DNA of 64,000 nt, from positions 38,686 through 102,685 of the forward strand of contig JBFWNN010000012.1 of assembly GCA_050251035.1 (NCBI GenBank). The letters run 5' to 3'. The notes beneath the pieces are model-generated. The model was not told the origin of the DNA. It saw nothing but the letters and a program-made list of their open reading frames with translations, and made no database searches. The DNA is from Taklimakanibacter sp050251035 (lineage in GTDB: Bacteria; Pseudomonadota; Alphaproteobacteria; Rhizobiales; Aestuariivirgaceae). The translations under genes and the position numbers were made by a program. This document shows, piece by piece, positions 1-9,526 of this stretch (position 1 is the stretch's first letter; each line of letters opens with the position of its first letter).

Positions 1-464
1 CGGGCATCGTCACGGGCGTGGCGCTGCTGCAACTCTACTATGCGGCGAACCTGGATGCCCCGCTCATGGGCATCATCGTCGGACATATCCTCGTCACCGT
101 GCCGTTCTTCGTCCGCACTCTCGGCGCCGGGCTCGAAGCGGTCGATCCCGCCATCCTGGAGGCCGCCGAAAGTCTCGGCGCAAGCCGGGCGCGGGTTCTG
201 TGGCGCATCCTGTTTCCTTCCGTTCTGCCGTCGATCTGCGCCGGTCTCGCCTTCGTCTTCATCACCAGCTTCGACGAGGTCACGATGTCGATCTTCTTCA
301 GCACTCCGGCCGTCATGCCGCTGCCGATCAGGATATTCTCCTATATCGAATTTTCCATCGACCCGATCATCGCGGCGCTCTCGACCATCCTCATCCTGTT
401 CGCATTCTTCGTCGTCATGACCCTGCAAAAGCTTCTGGGCCTCGACAGCGCCTTTCGGAAGTAA
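1..464 (+). CDS. ABC transporter permease, polyamine (PotC) type, 3' part
   Basis: Inner-membrane permease of an ABC importer; the 5' end lies before the window and the reading frame is open from base 3. The visible part holds about four hydrophobic segments and the cytoplasmic EAA loop (EAAESLGASRARVLWRILFP), which docks the ATPase. The EAA sequence and the following segment with SFDEVTMSIFF are typical of PotC/PotI-type subunits for putrescine, spermidine or related organic cations. A substrate-binding protein gene follows after 27 bp with a good ribosome site, so both belong to one transport operon. The substrate is inferred from family only. Confidence 0.88.
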   Translation, partial: GIVTGVALLQLYYAANLDAPLMGIIVGHILVTVPFFVRTLGAGLEAVDPAILEAAESLGASRARVLWRILFPSVLPSICAGLAFVFITSFDEVTMSIFFSTPAVMPLPIRIFSYIEFSIDPIIAALSTILILFAFFVVMTLQKLLGLDSAFRK

Positions 465-491
465 GACGTCAACACAACTGGGAGAACCACA

Positions 492-1526
492 ATGAAAGCA
501 AAATACCGACTGAACCGCCGCCAACTCATCGGCGGAGCGCTCGCGGCAGGGACGGCGCTGCCCGCTCTCTCGATGCCGGCGATCGCGCAGACGCGCTCGA
601 CGCTCAAACTCCAATCCCTGGGAGGCGCATACGAAAAAATCCTGCGGGAGCAGATCATCCCCGGCTTCGAGAAGGAGCACAATATCGAGGTCGTCTATAC
701 GGTCGAGGACGACGTCGCCATGCTTCCGCGGCTGATTGCCGCCCGCGGCCGCAACATCTACGACGTCGTCACGCTGGACAACCCCATCGCCTTCGCCGGC
801 GCGGAGCTGTGGGCGCCCGACCAGACGGCCAATCTCTCCAATGCGGCCGACGTCTATGCCAGCTCGCGCCCTCCAGCCACCGCCAATTATGGCAGCATCG
901 TCTACGAATATGCTTTCGTCCACGACAAGACCAAGCTGCCGAAGGTCGAATCCTGGCTCGACCTGTGGAAAGACGATCTGGTCGTGGGCGTCCCGCATAT
1001 CTCGCAGGCCTACGGTTTGACGTTTCTTTATATCGCCGCGATGTTGCATGGCGGCAATGCGGAAAACCTCGCGCCGGGAATTGCCGCGATCAAGAAGCTG
1101 AAGAACTTCAAGGTCTACAAGAACGTGAGCGAAGGCCTGGGCCTGTTCCAGCAGAAGGAAGTGGACGCGGCGCTGTTCTACAGCCACCGTGCGCAGCAGA
1201 TGATCGACATGGGGCTGAACCTCGGTCGTTCCACGCCCAAGGAAGGCAATTGGGGGCAGCGCACAGGCAGCCAGATTCCGAAGAACACGTCCAACATGGA
1301 AGGAGCGCTCGCCTGGATCAACAACGCGATGAGCGTTCCCTACCAAACGGCCTTCACCACAGGCTTGTACAGCCCGACCAATCGCAAGGTCGTCCCATCG
1401 CCTGAACTGGCGCCCAAACTCATCCTCGGCCAGGACGTCGTCGACAACATACGAGAGCTCGACTGGCGGATCATCCTGCCGCAGCGGGATGCGCTGGTCG
1501 ACCTGTGGACGCGTGAAATCGGATAA
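492..1526 (+). CDS. Periplasmic polyamine-type substrate-binding protein
   Basis: Extracellular solute-binding protein of the PotD/spermidine-putrescine family (344 residues, usual length). The N-terminus has a twin-arginine-like signal (RRQLIGGALAAG, residues about 11-22) followed by a hydrophobic stretch and an A-Q-T cleavage region near residue 33, so export by Tat is likely. The mature part begins with LKLQSLGGAYEK, the usual first strand of this fold. GGGAG stands 9 bp before the ATG. It follows the permease gene in the same direction and probably delivers the ligand to it. The PuuD-like gene that converges on it fits a polyamine uptake and degradation theme, but the exact ligand cannot be read from the sequence. 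Confidence 0.88.
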   Translation: MKAKYRLNRRQLIGGALAAGTALPALSMPAIAQTRSTLKLQSLGGAYEKILREQIIPGFEKEHNIEVVYTVEDDVAMLPRLIAARGRNIYDVVTLDNPIAFAGAELWAPDQTANLSNAADVYASSRPPATANYGSIVYEYAFVHDKTKLPKVESWLDLWKDDLVVGVPHISQAYGLTFLYIAAMLHGGNAENLAPGIAAIKKLKNFKVYKNVSEGLGLFQQKEVDAALFYSHRAQQMIDMGLNLGRSTPKEGNWGQRTGSQIPKNTSNMEGALAWINNAMSVPYQTAFTTGLYSPTNRKVVPSPELAPKLILGQDVVDNIRELDWRIILPQRDALVDLWTREIG

Positions 1527-1648
1527 GGACGACGCCAGCCGACCTGATGCTCCGCGACCGGCAAGATGCCGGCCGCGGAGACCAATCGTGGCGTGCGCGA
1601 CTTACGGGGAGCAGCCGCTGACCCCGTGGCTGCTGTTCTCAAGTCCTG

Positions 1649-2428
1649 TCAGCTGGCGCGGGCGAGCTTCTCGTTCATGCGGCGCGCCGCGTGCAGGCGC
1701 ACCGCATCGCCGAAGGCCTTGAACAACTTGACCGAGTCGGGATTGCCGGCGGCCTTGTATTCGGGATGCCACTGCGTGCCGAGCGCGAAGGCCTTGGCGC
1801 CCTTGACCGATACCGCCTCGATGATGCCGTCGGGGGCGCGCGCCTCGACGGCGAGGCCGGGCGCGACCTTCTCGACCGCCTGGCGGTGCAGGCTGTTCAC
1901 CATGGTCTCGCGCTTGCCGAGGATGGCTTCGAGCTGGCCTCCGGGCGTGATCGAGATCGCATGCACGGGACCATATTTGACGTCCATGTCCTCGACCTTG
2001 CGCGAGCGGTGATCGAGCCGGCCCGAGCCGCGCTGCACTTCGGTCTCGAGCGTGCCGCCGAGCACGACGTTCAGCTCCTGGAAGCCGCGGCAGATGCAGA
2101 AGAGCGGCATGCCGCGGTCGAGCACGGCGCGGATCAGCTTCAAGGTGAGCTGGTCGCGATGATGGTCATAGGGCTCGTGATCGACGCTGGGCGCGCCGCC
2201 ATAATGCGGCGGATGCACGTTGGAGACGGCGCCGGTCATCAATATGCCGTCGAAATGGTCGAGCAGCGCCGAGAGGTCCATGGCCTCGGCAATGGCCGGG
2301 ATCATCACCGGCAGGCATTGCGCCACATCGGAGACGGCGCGGACATATTTGTCGCCGAGCGAATGGAACAGCAGGTGGCTGTTTTCATAGGTGTCGGAGG
2401 GGAGGCCGACGAGGGGATGCCTGATCAT
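1649..2428 (-). CDS. Gamma-glutamyl-GABA hydrolase family (PuuD-like) class I amidotransferase
   Basis: Class I glutamine-amidotransferase fold of the peptidase C26/PuuD type, 259 residues. The nucleophile elbow is visible as FCICRGFQELNV (Cys within C-R-G) and the catalytic His/Glu pair as GTQWHPEY near residue 220. PuuD removes glutamate from gamma-glutamyl-GABA in putrescine breakdown; a related amide as substrate is also possible. The gene is convergent with the polyamine-type binding protein gene and divergent from the acyl-CoA dehydrogenase gene, with only about 25-55 bp between the start codons. No clear ribosome site precedes the ATG. Confidence 0.82.
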   Translation of the reverse strand: MIRHPLVGLPSDTYENSHLLFHSLGDKYVRAVSDVAQCLPVMIPAIAEAMDLSALLDHFDGILMTGAVSNVHPPHYGGAPSVDHEPYDHHRDQLTLKLIRAVLDRGMPLFCICRGFQELNVVLGGTLETEVQRGSGRLDHRSRKVEDMDVKYGPVHAISITPGGQLEAILGKRETMVNSLHRQAVEKVAPGLAVEARAPDGIIEAVSVKGAKAFALGTQWHPEYKAAGNPDSVKLFKAFGDAVRLHAARRMNEKLARAS

Positions 2429-2484
2429 GGTGGGGGAACTGATACCCTAGAATGCGCGGCAAATCCATGGCACGGTCGGCCGCC

Positions 2485-3684
2485 ATGGATTTCGCCCTTT
2501 CCCCCGACATCGAGGCGCTCCGCCGCAAGACCCGCGACTTCATCGCGAGCGAGGTCCTGCCGCTCGAAGCCCGCCCTGAGACCTATGACGAATTCGAGAA
2601 CATCCGGCTCGACCGCCTGGACGAGCTCAGGGCCAAGGCCAAGGTGGCGGGCCTGTGGGCGCCGCAAATGCCCAAGGAGCGCGGCGGGCTCGGCCTCGGC
2701 GTCGTCGGCTGGGCGACGCTCTATGAGGAGGCCAACCGTTCGATCTTCGGCCCCGCGGCGCTCAATTGCGCTGCACCCGACGACGGCAACATGACCGTCC
2801 TCAACAAGGTGCTCAGCGAGACCCAGAAGGACAAATGGCTGCAGCCGATCATCGACGGCCGCCTGCGCTCATCCTTCGCCATGACCGAGCCGGCGCCGGG
2901 CTCGGGCTCCGATCCCGGCGGCATGATGCTGACCAGCGCCGAGAAGAAGAACGACCGCTATGTGATCCGAGGGCGTAAGTGGTTCATCTCGGGCGCAGCG
3001 CTCGCCCGCCATTTCATCCTCATCGCGCGCACGTCCGACGATCCGCGGCGCGGGCTCTCGGCCTTCCTCCATCACGGCGACGATCCGGGCTGGCGCATCG
3101 TCCGGCGCATCGACATCATGGGGCCGCAAGAGCATGGCGGGGTATGCGAGCTCGAATTCGACGGCCTCGAGATTCCCGCCGAGCACCGGCTGCTCGCAGA
3201 GGGTGACGGGCTCAAATTCACGCAATTGCGCTTGGGCCCGGCGCGGCTCACCCATTGCATGCGCTGGCTCGGCCTCGCCAAGCGATGCCTCGAGATCGCG
3301 CAGGCCCAGGCGAGCGAGCGCATGGCCTTCGGCGCCAAGCTCGCCGATCGCGAGTCGGTGCAGATGATGCTGGGCGATGTCGCCAAGGACATCCAGGTCG
3401 GCCGTCTCCTCACCATGAACGCCGCCTGGCGCCTGGACCAGGGCGACAGGGCGCAGAGCGAGATCTCCATGGCCAAGATCCACGTCGCCGACACGCTGCA
3501 CAAGGCCGCCGATACCGGCATCCAGCTCCTGGGCGCCAAGGGCTATTCGAAGGACACGGTGCTCGACTGGATCTATCGCTATGCCCGCGCCGCCCGGCTG
3601 ATCGACGGCGCCTCCGAAGTCCACCGCATGCTGATCGCGCGCGCTCTGGCCAGGCACGGCATCGACTTCTGGAAATGGGGCTAA
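2485..3684 (+). CDS. Acyl-CoA dehydrogenase family protein
   Basis: FAD-dependent acyl-CoA dehydrogenase. From the chosen start it has 399 residues, normal for the family, and begins MDFALSPDI as many homologues do. In-frame ATGs at 2452 and 2467 are possible but none of the three has a convincing ribosome site. The FAD/substrate signature appears as FAMTEPAPGSGSDP, and the C-terminal helical domain contains MLGDVAKDIQ and ARLIDGASEVHRM. The sequence resembles the ACAD10/ACAD11-like branch more than short-chain enzymes, which is an impression from motifs. It converges with chrA, whose stop overlaps its 3' end by 4 bp. The substrate is unknown. Confidence 0.85.
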   Translation: MDFALSPDIEALRRKTRDFIASEVLPLEARPETYDEFENIRLDRLDELRAKAKVAGLWAPQMPKERGGLGLGVVGWATLYEEANRSIFGPAALNCAAPDDGNMTVLNKVLSETQKDKWLQPIIDGRLRSSFAMTEPAPGSGSDPGGMMLTSAEKKNDRYVIRGRKWFISGAALARHFILIARTSDDPRRGLSAFLHHGDDPGWRIVRRIDIMGPQEHGGVCELEFDGLEIPAEHRLLAEGDGLKFTQLRLGPARLTHCMRWLGLAKRCLEIAQAQASERMAFGAKLADRESVQMMLGDVAKDIQVGRLLTMNAAWRLDQGDRAQSEISMAKIHVADTLHKAADTGIQLLGAKGYSKDTVLDWIYRYARAARLIDGASEVHRMLIARALARHGIDFWKWG

Positions 3685-4958
3685 GGCCACATTTTCCACA
3701 GCACCCCGAGCACGGCGCAGAGCAGCAAGGTGCGGAAAATCCCCTGGTGGAAGACGAACAGGGCGGCGGCCGCGATCGCGGACAGGACCAAAGCCGGGAC
3801 ATCGAGGCTCGCCCATTGCGGCACGAGGCCGAAGGATGTGCGCGCGAGCGTCCGGAAGAGCACATGCAGAGCGAACCAGATCGTCAGGTTGAGGATGACG
3901 CCGACGACCGCCGCGGTCACCGCGGCAAGCGCGCCCGACAGGCGCGGCATGTTCTGCAGGCGCTCGATATAGGGGGCGCCCGCCATGATCCACAGGAAGC
4001 ACGGCACGAAGGTCATCCACAAAGTGATGACGGCCGCGGCGATGCCGCCCCACATGCCGCCGGCGAAGCGATAGCCCGCCATATAGCCCACGAATTCGGT
4101 GACCAGGATCAAGGGCCCGGGCGTCGTCTCGGCGAGCCCTAAGCCGTCGATCATCTCGTCCGCCTTGAGCCAGCCGAAATTCTCCACCGCCTGCTGCGCC
4201 ATATAGCTCAGGACCGCATAGGCGCCGCCGAAGGTCACCACCGCGAGCTTCGAGAAGAACAGGGCCGTCTGGGCAAAGACATGGTTCAAGCCTAGCCCCG
4301 CGATGATGAGCGCCAGCGGAACCAGCCACAGAGCGAGCCACAGGGAAACGGTGGCGAGCGTCGAGCGCCAGTCGACCGCCACCGGCTTCGCCGCCGGCTG
4401 CGCCGCCGGCGCGGCGCGGAAGAAGCCGATGACCGCGGCGGCGAGGATGATCAGCGGGAAGGGGATCTGAACGGCATAGAGCGCCAGGAAGGCCGCGGCC
4501 GCGATCCACCAGTCGCTCGCGAACTTGAGCGCGCGCCGCGCCACGCGCAGCAGCGCCTCGATGACGATGGCGAGCACCGCCGCCTTGATACCGAAAAACA
4601 GGGCGGCGACGAACGGCACCTGGCCGAACGCGGCATAGATCATCGACAGGATCAGGACGACGACGGCGCCCGGCAGCACGAAGAGCGTGCCGGCGACGAG
4701 CCCGCCGCGCCAGCCATGCAGCGTCCAGCCGGCATAGGTCGCCAGCTGCATGGCTTCCGGCCCCGGCAGCAGCATGCAGAAATTGAGCGCCGCCAGATAG
4801 CGCTCCTCCGAAAGCCATTTCTTCTCGTCGACCAGCACGCGATGCATGAGGGCGATCTGGCCGGCCGGCCCGCCAAAGGAGAGGAGGCCGATCTCGGCCC
4901 AGGTCCGGGACGCCTCGGCGAAGCTCGGCCGGTCCGTCGATCCCATGCGAGGCGCCAT
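3681..4958 (-). CDS. chrA: Chromate efflux transporter ChrA (long, two-domain CHR family)
   Basis: Polytopic membrane protein of the CHR superfamily, about 425 residues, the size of the bidomain form. Each half carries a family motif: FGGPAGQIALMH and LLPGPEAMQLATYAGW in the N-terminal half, and FGGAYAVLSYMAQQAV with TTPGPLILVTEFVGYMAG in the C-terminal half. It exports chromate from the cytoplasm using the proton motive force. I chose the ATG at 4958 because it overlaps the stop of the upstream chromate-resistance gene as ATGA, the usual sign of translational coupling. An in-frame ATG at 4985 would add nine residues inside that gene. Confidence 0.92.
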   Translation of the reverse strand: MAPRMGSTDRPSFAEASRTWAEIGLLSFGGPAGQIALMHRVLVDEKKWLSEERYLAALNFCMLLPGPEAMQLATYAGWTLHGWRGGLVAGTLFVLPGAVVVLILSMIYAAFGQVPFVAALFFGIKAAVLAIVIEALLRVARRALKFASDWWIAAAAFLALYAVQIPFPLIILAAAVIGFFRAAPAAQPAAKPVAVDWRSTLATVSLWLALWLVPLALIIAGLGLNHVFAQTALFFSKLAVVTFGGAYAVLSYMAQQAVENFGWLKADEMIDGLGLAETTPGPLILVTEFVGYMAGYRFAGGMWGGIAAAVITLWMTFVPCFLWIMAGAPYIERLQNMPRLSGALAAVTAAVVGVILNLTIWFALHVLFRTLARTSFGLVPQWASLDVPALVLSAIAAAALFVFHQGIFRTLLLCAVLGVLWKMWP

Positions 4959-5776
4959 CAGGACTTCGGCTTGTTGGTCGGCCAATTATGCGTCTCGTCG
5001 GTCGCGTCGCGGCACCAGCGGTAGACGGCGTCGTAGAGCAGCATGCCGGCCTCGAGCTGCTGCAGGTCGTCGGCATACATGCGCGACAGGCCGAGCGAGG
5101 CGGCGAGCAGTCCGGCCGCCTCCGGCGCGAGATCGAGCCGCGCGGTGTCGGCGCCGCGGACGATCCGGGCGAGGCGCCGCAAGGGTTCGGTCATGAGGCC
5201 GAATTCCTCGACCATCGTGTCGAAGGTGCAGGTCTCGCCGCGATGGCTCCAATAGGTACCCTCGATGTCGAACGGCGTCGCGCCGAAGCGCTCGCCCACC
5301 GTGACGACCTCGTTCGGCGTCACGAACAGGAAGACGGCGTCGGGATCGACGAAGCGGCGGATGAGCCAGGGACAGGCGATGCGATCGACCTTGGGCCGCG
5401 AACGCGTCACCCAGACGGTCCGCCCCTTGCCGTCGCGGCGCGGCAGCCTGGCGTCGGGCACCAAAGGCAGGCCGGCCCTGGTCCATGCCTCGAAGCCGTC
5501 CTCGAGCACGCTCGCCTCCTTGCCGAGATGCCTGAGCCAGGCAGCGGTGCCGTGGCTGAGCTTGAGGCCCTTCTGGCAGATGACGATGGCGGATGTGCCG
5601 CCGAGCTCGCTGCCCCAGCTCTCGGCCAAGGGATGCGGGCGCCAGACGGAACCCGGAATGAGCCGCGGATCGGCGGCGAAATCCTCATCGGTGCGGACAT
5701 CGATGAGGTGCGGGCATTTGGGCAGGCCGACGAGACGGGCCAGCTTGTCGACGGAAATGCTGTTGGGAGAAGGCAT
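4958..5776 (-). CDS. Rhodanese/ChrB-type chromate resistance protein
   Basis: Two-domain protein of 272 residues. Residues about 5-100 form a rhodanese-like domain (LIDVRTDEDFAADPRLIPG, with the active loop VICQKGLKLSHG holding Cys). The rest is a ChrB C-terminal domain (VWVTRSRPKVDRIACPWLIR, then GETCTFDTMVEEFGL). ChrB-domain proteins accompany ChrA and support chromate resistance, perhaps by sensing or reduction. AGGA stands 7 bp before the ATG at 5776, so I prefer it over the ATG at 5788, which has no ribosome site. The stop overlaps the chrA start by 4 bp, so the two form an operon. Confidence 0.88.
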   Translation of the reverse strand: MPSPNSISVDKLARLVGLPKCPHLIDVRTDEDFAADPRLIPGSVWRPHPLAESWGSELGGTSAIVICQKGLKLSHGTAAWLRHLGKEASVLEDGFEAWTRAGLPLVPDARLPRRDGKGRTVWVTRSRPKVDRIACPWLIRRFVDPDAVFLFVTPNEVVTVGERFGATPFDIEGTYWSHRGETCTFDTMVEEFGLMTEPLRRLARIVRGADTARLDLAPEAAGLLAASLGLSRMYADDLQQLEAGMLLYDAVYRWCRDATDETHNWPTNKPKS

Positions 5777-6030
5777 GGGCGTCCTCATGAGAGAGAAACA
5801 GGACGCGATGCTTCGGCATGTCGCCTTGTGGGGTGATCGCTTCGCCCCATGGCCGGATTAGGCCCCGTATCGCGTGCCAAGTCAAGAAGCGCGCAAGTCC
5901 GTTTCGTCGCGGGCTGTCGCCGCGATAGCAGATTGCCCATGTTGCGGTGCTTCGCGGGCGCTATTTCTTTTTTGCCTTGATATACCTACCTTATTCTAGG
6001 TTAGGCACATGAATGGTAGAGTCTGCGGCC

Positions 6031-9000
6031 ATGACTCAGAAGCCGGTTTCCCTGGACGACAAATATGACCTGCGCAAGGACCGGGTGTTCATCTCGGGCC
6101 CCCAGGTCATGGTGCGGGCGACGCTCGCCCAAAAGGCTCTCGACCGCGAGGCGGGCCTCAATACGGCGGGCTATGTCACGGGCTATCGCGGCTCGCCGGT
6201 CGGCGGCGTCGACCAGGCCTTCGAGCGCGCCCACAAGCTGCTCGAGCCCGAAGCCATCAAGTTCCATCCCGGCCTCAACGAGGACCTCGCCGCCACCGCG
6301 GTCTGGGGCAGCCAGCAGGCCGAAATGTGGGGCGAGGGCGCCTATGACGGCGTCTTCAGCATCTGGTACGGCAAGGGGCCGGGCGTCGACCGCAGCGGCG
6401 ACGTGCTGCGCCATGCCAATGCGGCGGGCACATCCAAGCATGGCGGCGTGCTGGTCATGGCGGGCGATGATCACGGGGCCGAATCCTCGACCGTGCCGCA
6501 TCAGAGCGAGATCGCGCTGCTCGACGCCATGATCCCCATCCTCAATCCGGCCGGATTGCAGGAACTTTACGACTATTCGATCTATGGCTGGGCGCTGTCG
6601 CGCTTCGCCGGCACCTGGGTCGGCGTCAAATGCCTGCATGACACGGTGGAATCGACCGGCGTCATCGAAGCCGGCCTCGACCGCATCCGCCCGAAGCTGC
6701 CGCAGACCTTCAAGATGCCGCCGGGCGGCCTGAACATCAGGCCGAATGACGACCGGCACGACCAGGAGAAGCGGCTCCACAACTTCAAGCGTCAGGCAGC
6801 GGTCGCCTTCGCGCAGGCGAACGGCCTCAACCAGATCGTGTTCCGCGGCGGTCCCAACCCCAAGATCGGCATCGCCAGCGTGGGCAAGAGCTATCTCGAC
6901 ACGCGCCAGGCGCTGGAGGAGCTCGGCATCGACGAGGCCATGGCGGCGAAGATCGGCCTGCGCCTGCTCAAGATCGGCCTCATCTGGCCGCTCGATTCCG
7001 CCATCATGCATGAATTCGCGAGCGGCCTCGACCTCATCATCTGCGTGGAAGAGAAGCGCGACCTGCTCGAGACCCATGTGCGCGAGCTGCTGTTCAACGA
7101 CCGCAAGCACGCCATCATCGTCGGCAAGAAGGACGAGCAGGGCGAGAATCTGTTCCCGGTCTATGGCACGCTCGAACCCAACCAGATCGCCATCGCCATC
7201 GGCGAGCGCGTCCTCGGCCACAAACACTGGCCGGAGATCGCCGAGCGGCTGGCGGCGATCAGGGGCGTGCAGGGGGGCTTGAGCAACGTGCCCGACCTCC
7301 TGGCACGCACGCCCTATTTCTGCGCCGGCTGCCCGCATAATTCATCGACGATCCTGCCCGAGGGCGCGCGCGGCTATGCCGGCATCGGCTGCCACTGGAT
7401 GGTCCAGTCGATGCCGACGCGCAACACCCACGGCTCGACGCAAATGGGCGGCGAGGGCGCCAATTGGGTCGGCGAGGCGCCGTTCTCCAAGCGCAAGCAT
7501 GTCTTCCAGAATCTCGGCGACGGCACCTACAATCACTCAGGACTGCTCGCCATCCGCGCGGCGCTCGCCTCCGATGCGAACATCACCTACAAGATCCTCT
7601 ACAACGATGCGGTCGCCATGACCGGCGGACAGGCGCATGACGGCAAGCTCAGCGTGCCGCTCATCGCCCAGCAGGTGCGGGCCGAGGGCGTCGACCGCAT
7701 CGCCGTCGTCTCCGACGAGCCCGACAAATATTCATCGGGCGCCTTCCCGGCCCGCGTCACCTTCCACCACCGCGACGATCTCAATGCGGTGCAGAAGGAG
7801 TTCGTGACCGTCAAGGGCACGTCGGTCTTGATCTACGACCAGACCTGCGCCGCCGAGAAGCGGAGGCGGCGCAAGCGCGGCGAGTTCCCCGATCCCAACA
7901 AACGCGTCTTCATCAACGAACTCGTCTGCGAAGGCTGCGGCGATTGCGGCGTCCAGTCGAACTGCGTCGCCGTCGCGCCGGTCGAGACGCCGTTCGGGCG
8001 CAAGCGGCAGATCGACCAGTCCGCCTGCAACAAGGATTATTCCTGCGTCAAAGGCTTCTGTCCGAGCTTCGTCACCGTCGAAGGCGCCGAGTTCGTCCGC
8101 GGCCTCGACGTCAAGAGCCTGCCCGGCAGCGGCGACGTCTTCCCGGTCCTGCCCGAGCCCCATCCGCCGCGGCTCGGCCGCCCCTGGGCGATCATGGTCA
8201 CCGGCATCGGCGGCACCGGCGTCATCACCATCGGCCACATACTCGGCATGGCGGCGCATCTCGAAGGCAAGGGCTGCGGCATCATCGACATGGTCGGCCT
8301 GTCGCAGAAGAACGGCGCGGTGGTGAGCCATCTCAAGATCGCCGCGAGGCCCGAAGACATTTCCGCGGTCAGGATCGCGGCCGGCGCCGCCGACCTGATC
8401 CTCGGCTGCGATATCGTGACCTCGGCGGGCGAGAAGGTCCTGGCCGGCGCTTCGACCGAACGCACCCATGCCGTGCTCAACACGGCCGAGATCATGCCCG
8501 CCTCCTTCACCCAGAAGCCCGATCTCAAGATCCCGGCGGAAGAGATGCGGCTCAAGATCGAGAGCCGGGTCCTCAAGGGCGCCGCTCATGCCGTCGATGC
8601 GACAAGGATCGCGACAGCGCTCATGGGCGATTCGATCGCCAGCAACCTGTTCACCCTCGGCTTCGCCTATCAGAAGGGCCTGGTGCCGCTCGCCGTCCAA
8701 TCGATCGAGCAGGCGATAAGGCTCAACGGCCAGGCGGTGAAGATGAATCTCGACGCCTTCCTGTGGGGCCGGCGGGCGGCGCATGATCTCGCCGCGGTCG
8801 AGACGATCCTGGGCCCGCGCGAAAGCAAGATCGAGGAGACGCTGGACGAGATGGTGGCGCGGCGCGAAGCCTTCCTCGCCGGCTATCAGGACCATGCCTA
8901 TGCCGCGCAATATGCGGAATTCGTCGCCAAGGTCCGGCAGCGCGAGGCGGAGGTCGCGCCCAAATCGAGCGCTGTCGGCCGCGCGGTGGCGCGTTATCTG

Positions 9001-9504
9001 TTCAAGCTGATGGCCTACAAGGACGAATATGAGGTGGCGCGGCTCTATACCGACGGCACCTTCGACGCCGAGCTCGGCAAGCGCTTCAAGGGCGGCAGAC
9101 TCACCTTCCATCTGGCGCCGCCGCTTCTGGCCAAGACCGATCCGGTGACCGGCGTCCCGCGCAAGATGACCTTCGGCCCGTGGATGAAGCGCGCCTTCAC
9201 CGTTCTCGCATGGTTCAAGTTCCTGCGCGGCACGGCCTTCGATCCCTTCGGCCGCACCCATGAGCGCCGGCGCGAGCGCGCGTTGATCGGCGAATACAAG
9301 GCGGTGGTCGACGAGCTTCTCACGGCATTGACGCCCAAGACCGTCGCGCTCGCCGCGGAAATTGCGAGCGTGCCTGAGCAGATCCGCGGCTATGGCCATG
9401 TCAAGGAGCGCCATCTCAAGACCGCCAAGGCGCGCGAAGCCGAATTGCTCGCGGCCTTCCGGACCGGCAAGGCGAAGATGCCGGCGGTGCTGGCGGCGGA
9501 ATAG
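6031..9504 (+). CDS. Indolepyruvate ferredoxin oxidoreductase, fused alpha-beta-gamma form
   Basis: Very large thiamine-diphosphate 2-oxoacid:acceptor oxidoreductase, about 1157 residues, the length typical of the one-piece proteobacterial IOR family. The order is an N-terminal pyrimidine-binding domain (GYVTGYRGSPVGGVD), a ThDP-binding domain (FCAGCPHNSST, GEGANWVG), a cysteine-rich iron-sulfur segment (CEGCGDCGVQSNC and CNKDYSCVKGFCPS) and a gamma domain with ITIGHILGMAAHLEGKG. It would oxidise aryl-pyruvates from transaminated aromatic amino acids to acyl-CoA; branched-chain oxoacids are an alternative. A second in-frame ATG at 6013 is also possible. It stands alone between divergent chrB and a convergent ureohydrolase gene. 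Confidence 0.92.
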   Translation: MTQKPVSLDDKYDLRKDRVFISGPQVMVRATLAQKALDREAGLNTAGYVTGYRGSPVGGVDQAFERAHKLLEPEAIKFHPGLNEDLAATAVWGSQQAEMWGEGAYDGVFSIWYGKGPGVDRSGDVLRHANAAGTSKHGGVLVMAGDDHGAESSTVPHQSEIALLDAMIPILNPAGLQELYDYSIYGWALSRFAGTWVGVKCLHDTVESTGVIEAGLDRIRPKLPQTFKMPPGGLNIRPNDDRHDQEKRLHNFKRQAAVAFAQANGLNQIVFRGGPNPKIGIASVGKSYLDTRQALEELGIDEAMAAKIGLRLLKIGLIWPLDSAIMHEFASGLDLIICVEEKRDLLETHVRELLFNDRKHAIIVGKKDEQGENLFPVYGTLEPNQIAIAIGERVLGHKHWPEIAERLAAIRGVQGGLSNVPDLLARTPYFCAGCPHNSSTILPEGARGYAGIGCHWMVQSMPTRNTHGSTQMGGEGANWVGEAPFSKRKHVFQNLGDGTYNHSGLLAIRAALASDANITYKILYNDAVAMTGGQAHDGKLSVPLIAQQVRAEGVDRIAVVSDEPDKYSSGAFPARVTFHHRDDLNAVQKEFVTVKGTSVLIYDQTCAAEKRRRRKRGEFPDPNKRVFINELVCEGCGDCGVQSNCVAVAPVETPFGRKRQIDQSACNKDYSCVKGFCPSFVTVEGAEFVRGLDVKSLPGSGDVFPVLPEPHPPRLGRPWAIMVTGIGGTGVITIGHILGMAAHLEGKGCGIIDMVGLSQKNGAVVSHLKIAARPEDISAVRIAAGAADLILGCDIVTSAGEKVLAGASTERTHAVLNTAEIMPASFTQKPDLKIPAEEMRLKIESRVLKGAAHAVDATRIATALMGDSIASNLFTLGFAYQKGLVPLAVQSIEQAIRLNGQAVKMNLDAFLWGRRAAHDLAAVETILGPRESKIEETLDEMVARREAFLAGYQDHAYAAQYAEFVAKVRQREAEVAPKSSAVGRAVARYLFKLMAYKDEYEVARLYTDGTFDAELGKRFKGGRLTFHLAPPLLAKTDPVTGVPRKMTFGPWMKRAFTVLAWFKFLRGTAFDPFGRTHERRRERALIGEYKAVVDELLTALTPKTVALAAEIASVPEQIRGYGHVKERHLKTAKAREAELLAAFRTGKAKMPAVLAAE

Positions 9505-9526
9505 CCGCTAAAGCGGGGCGAGGGTA

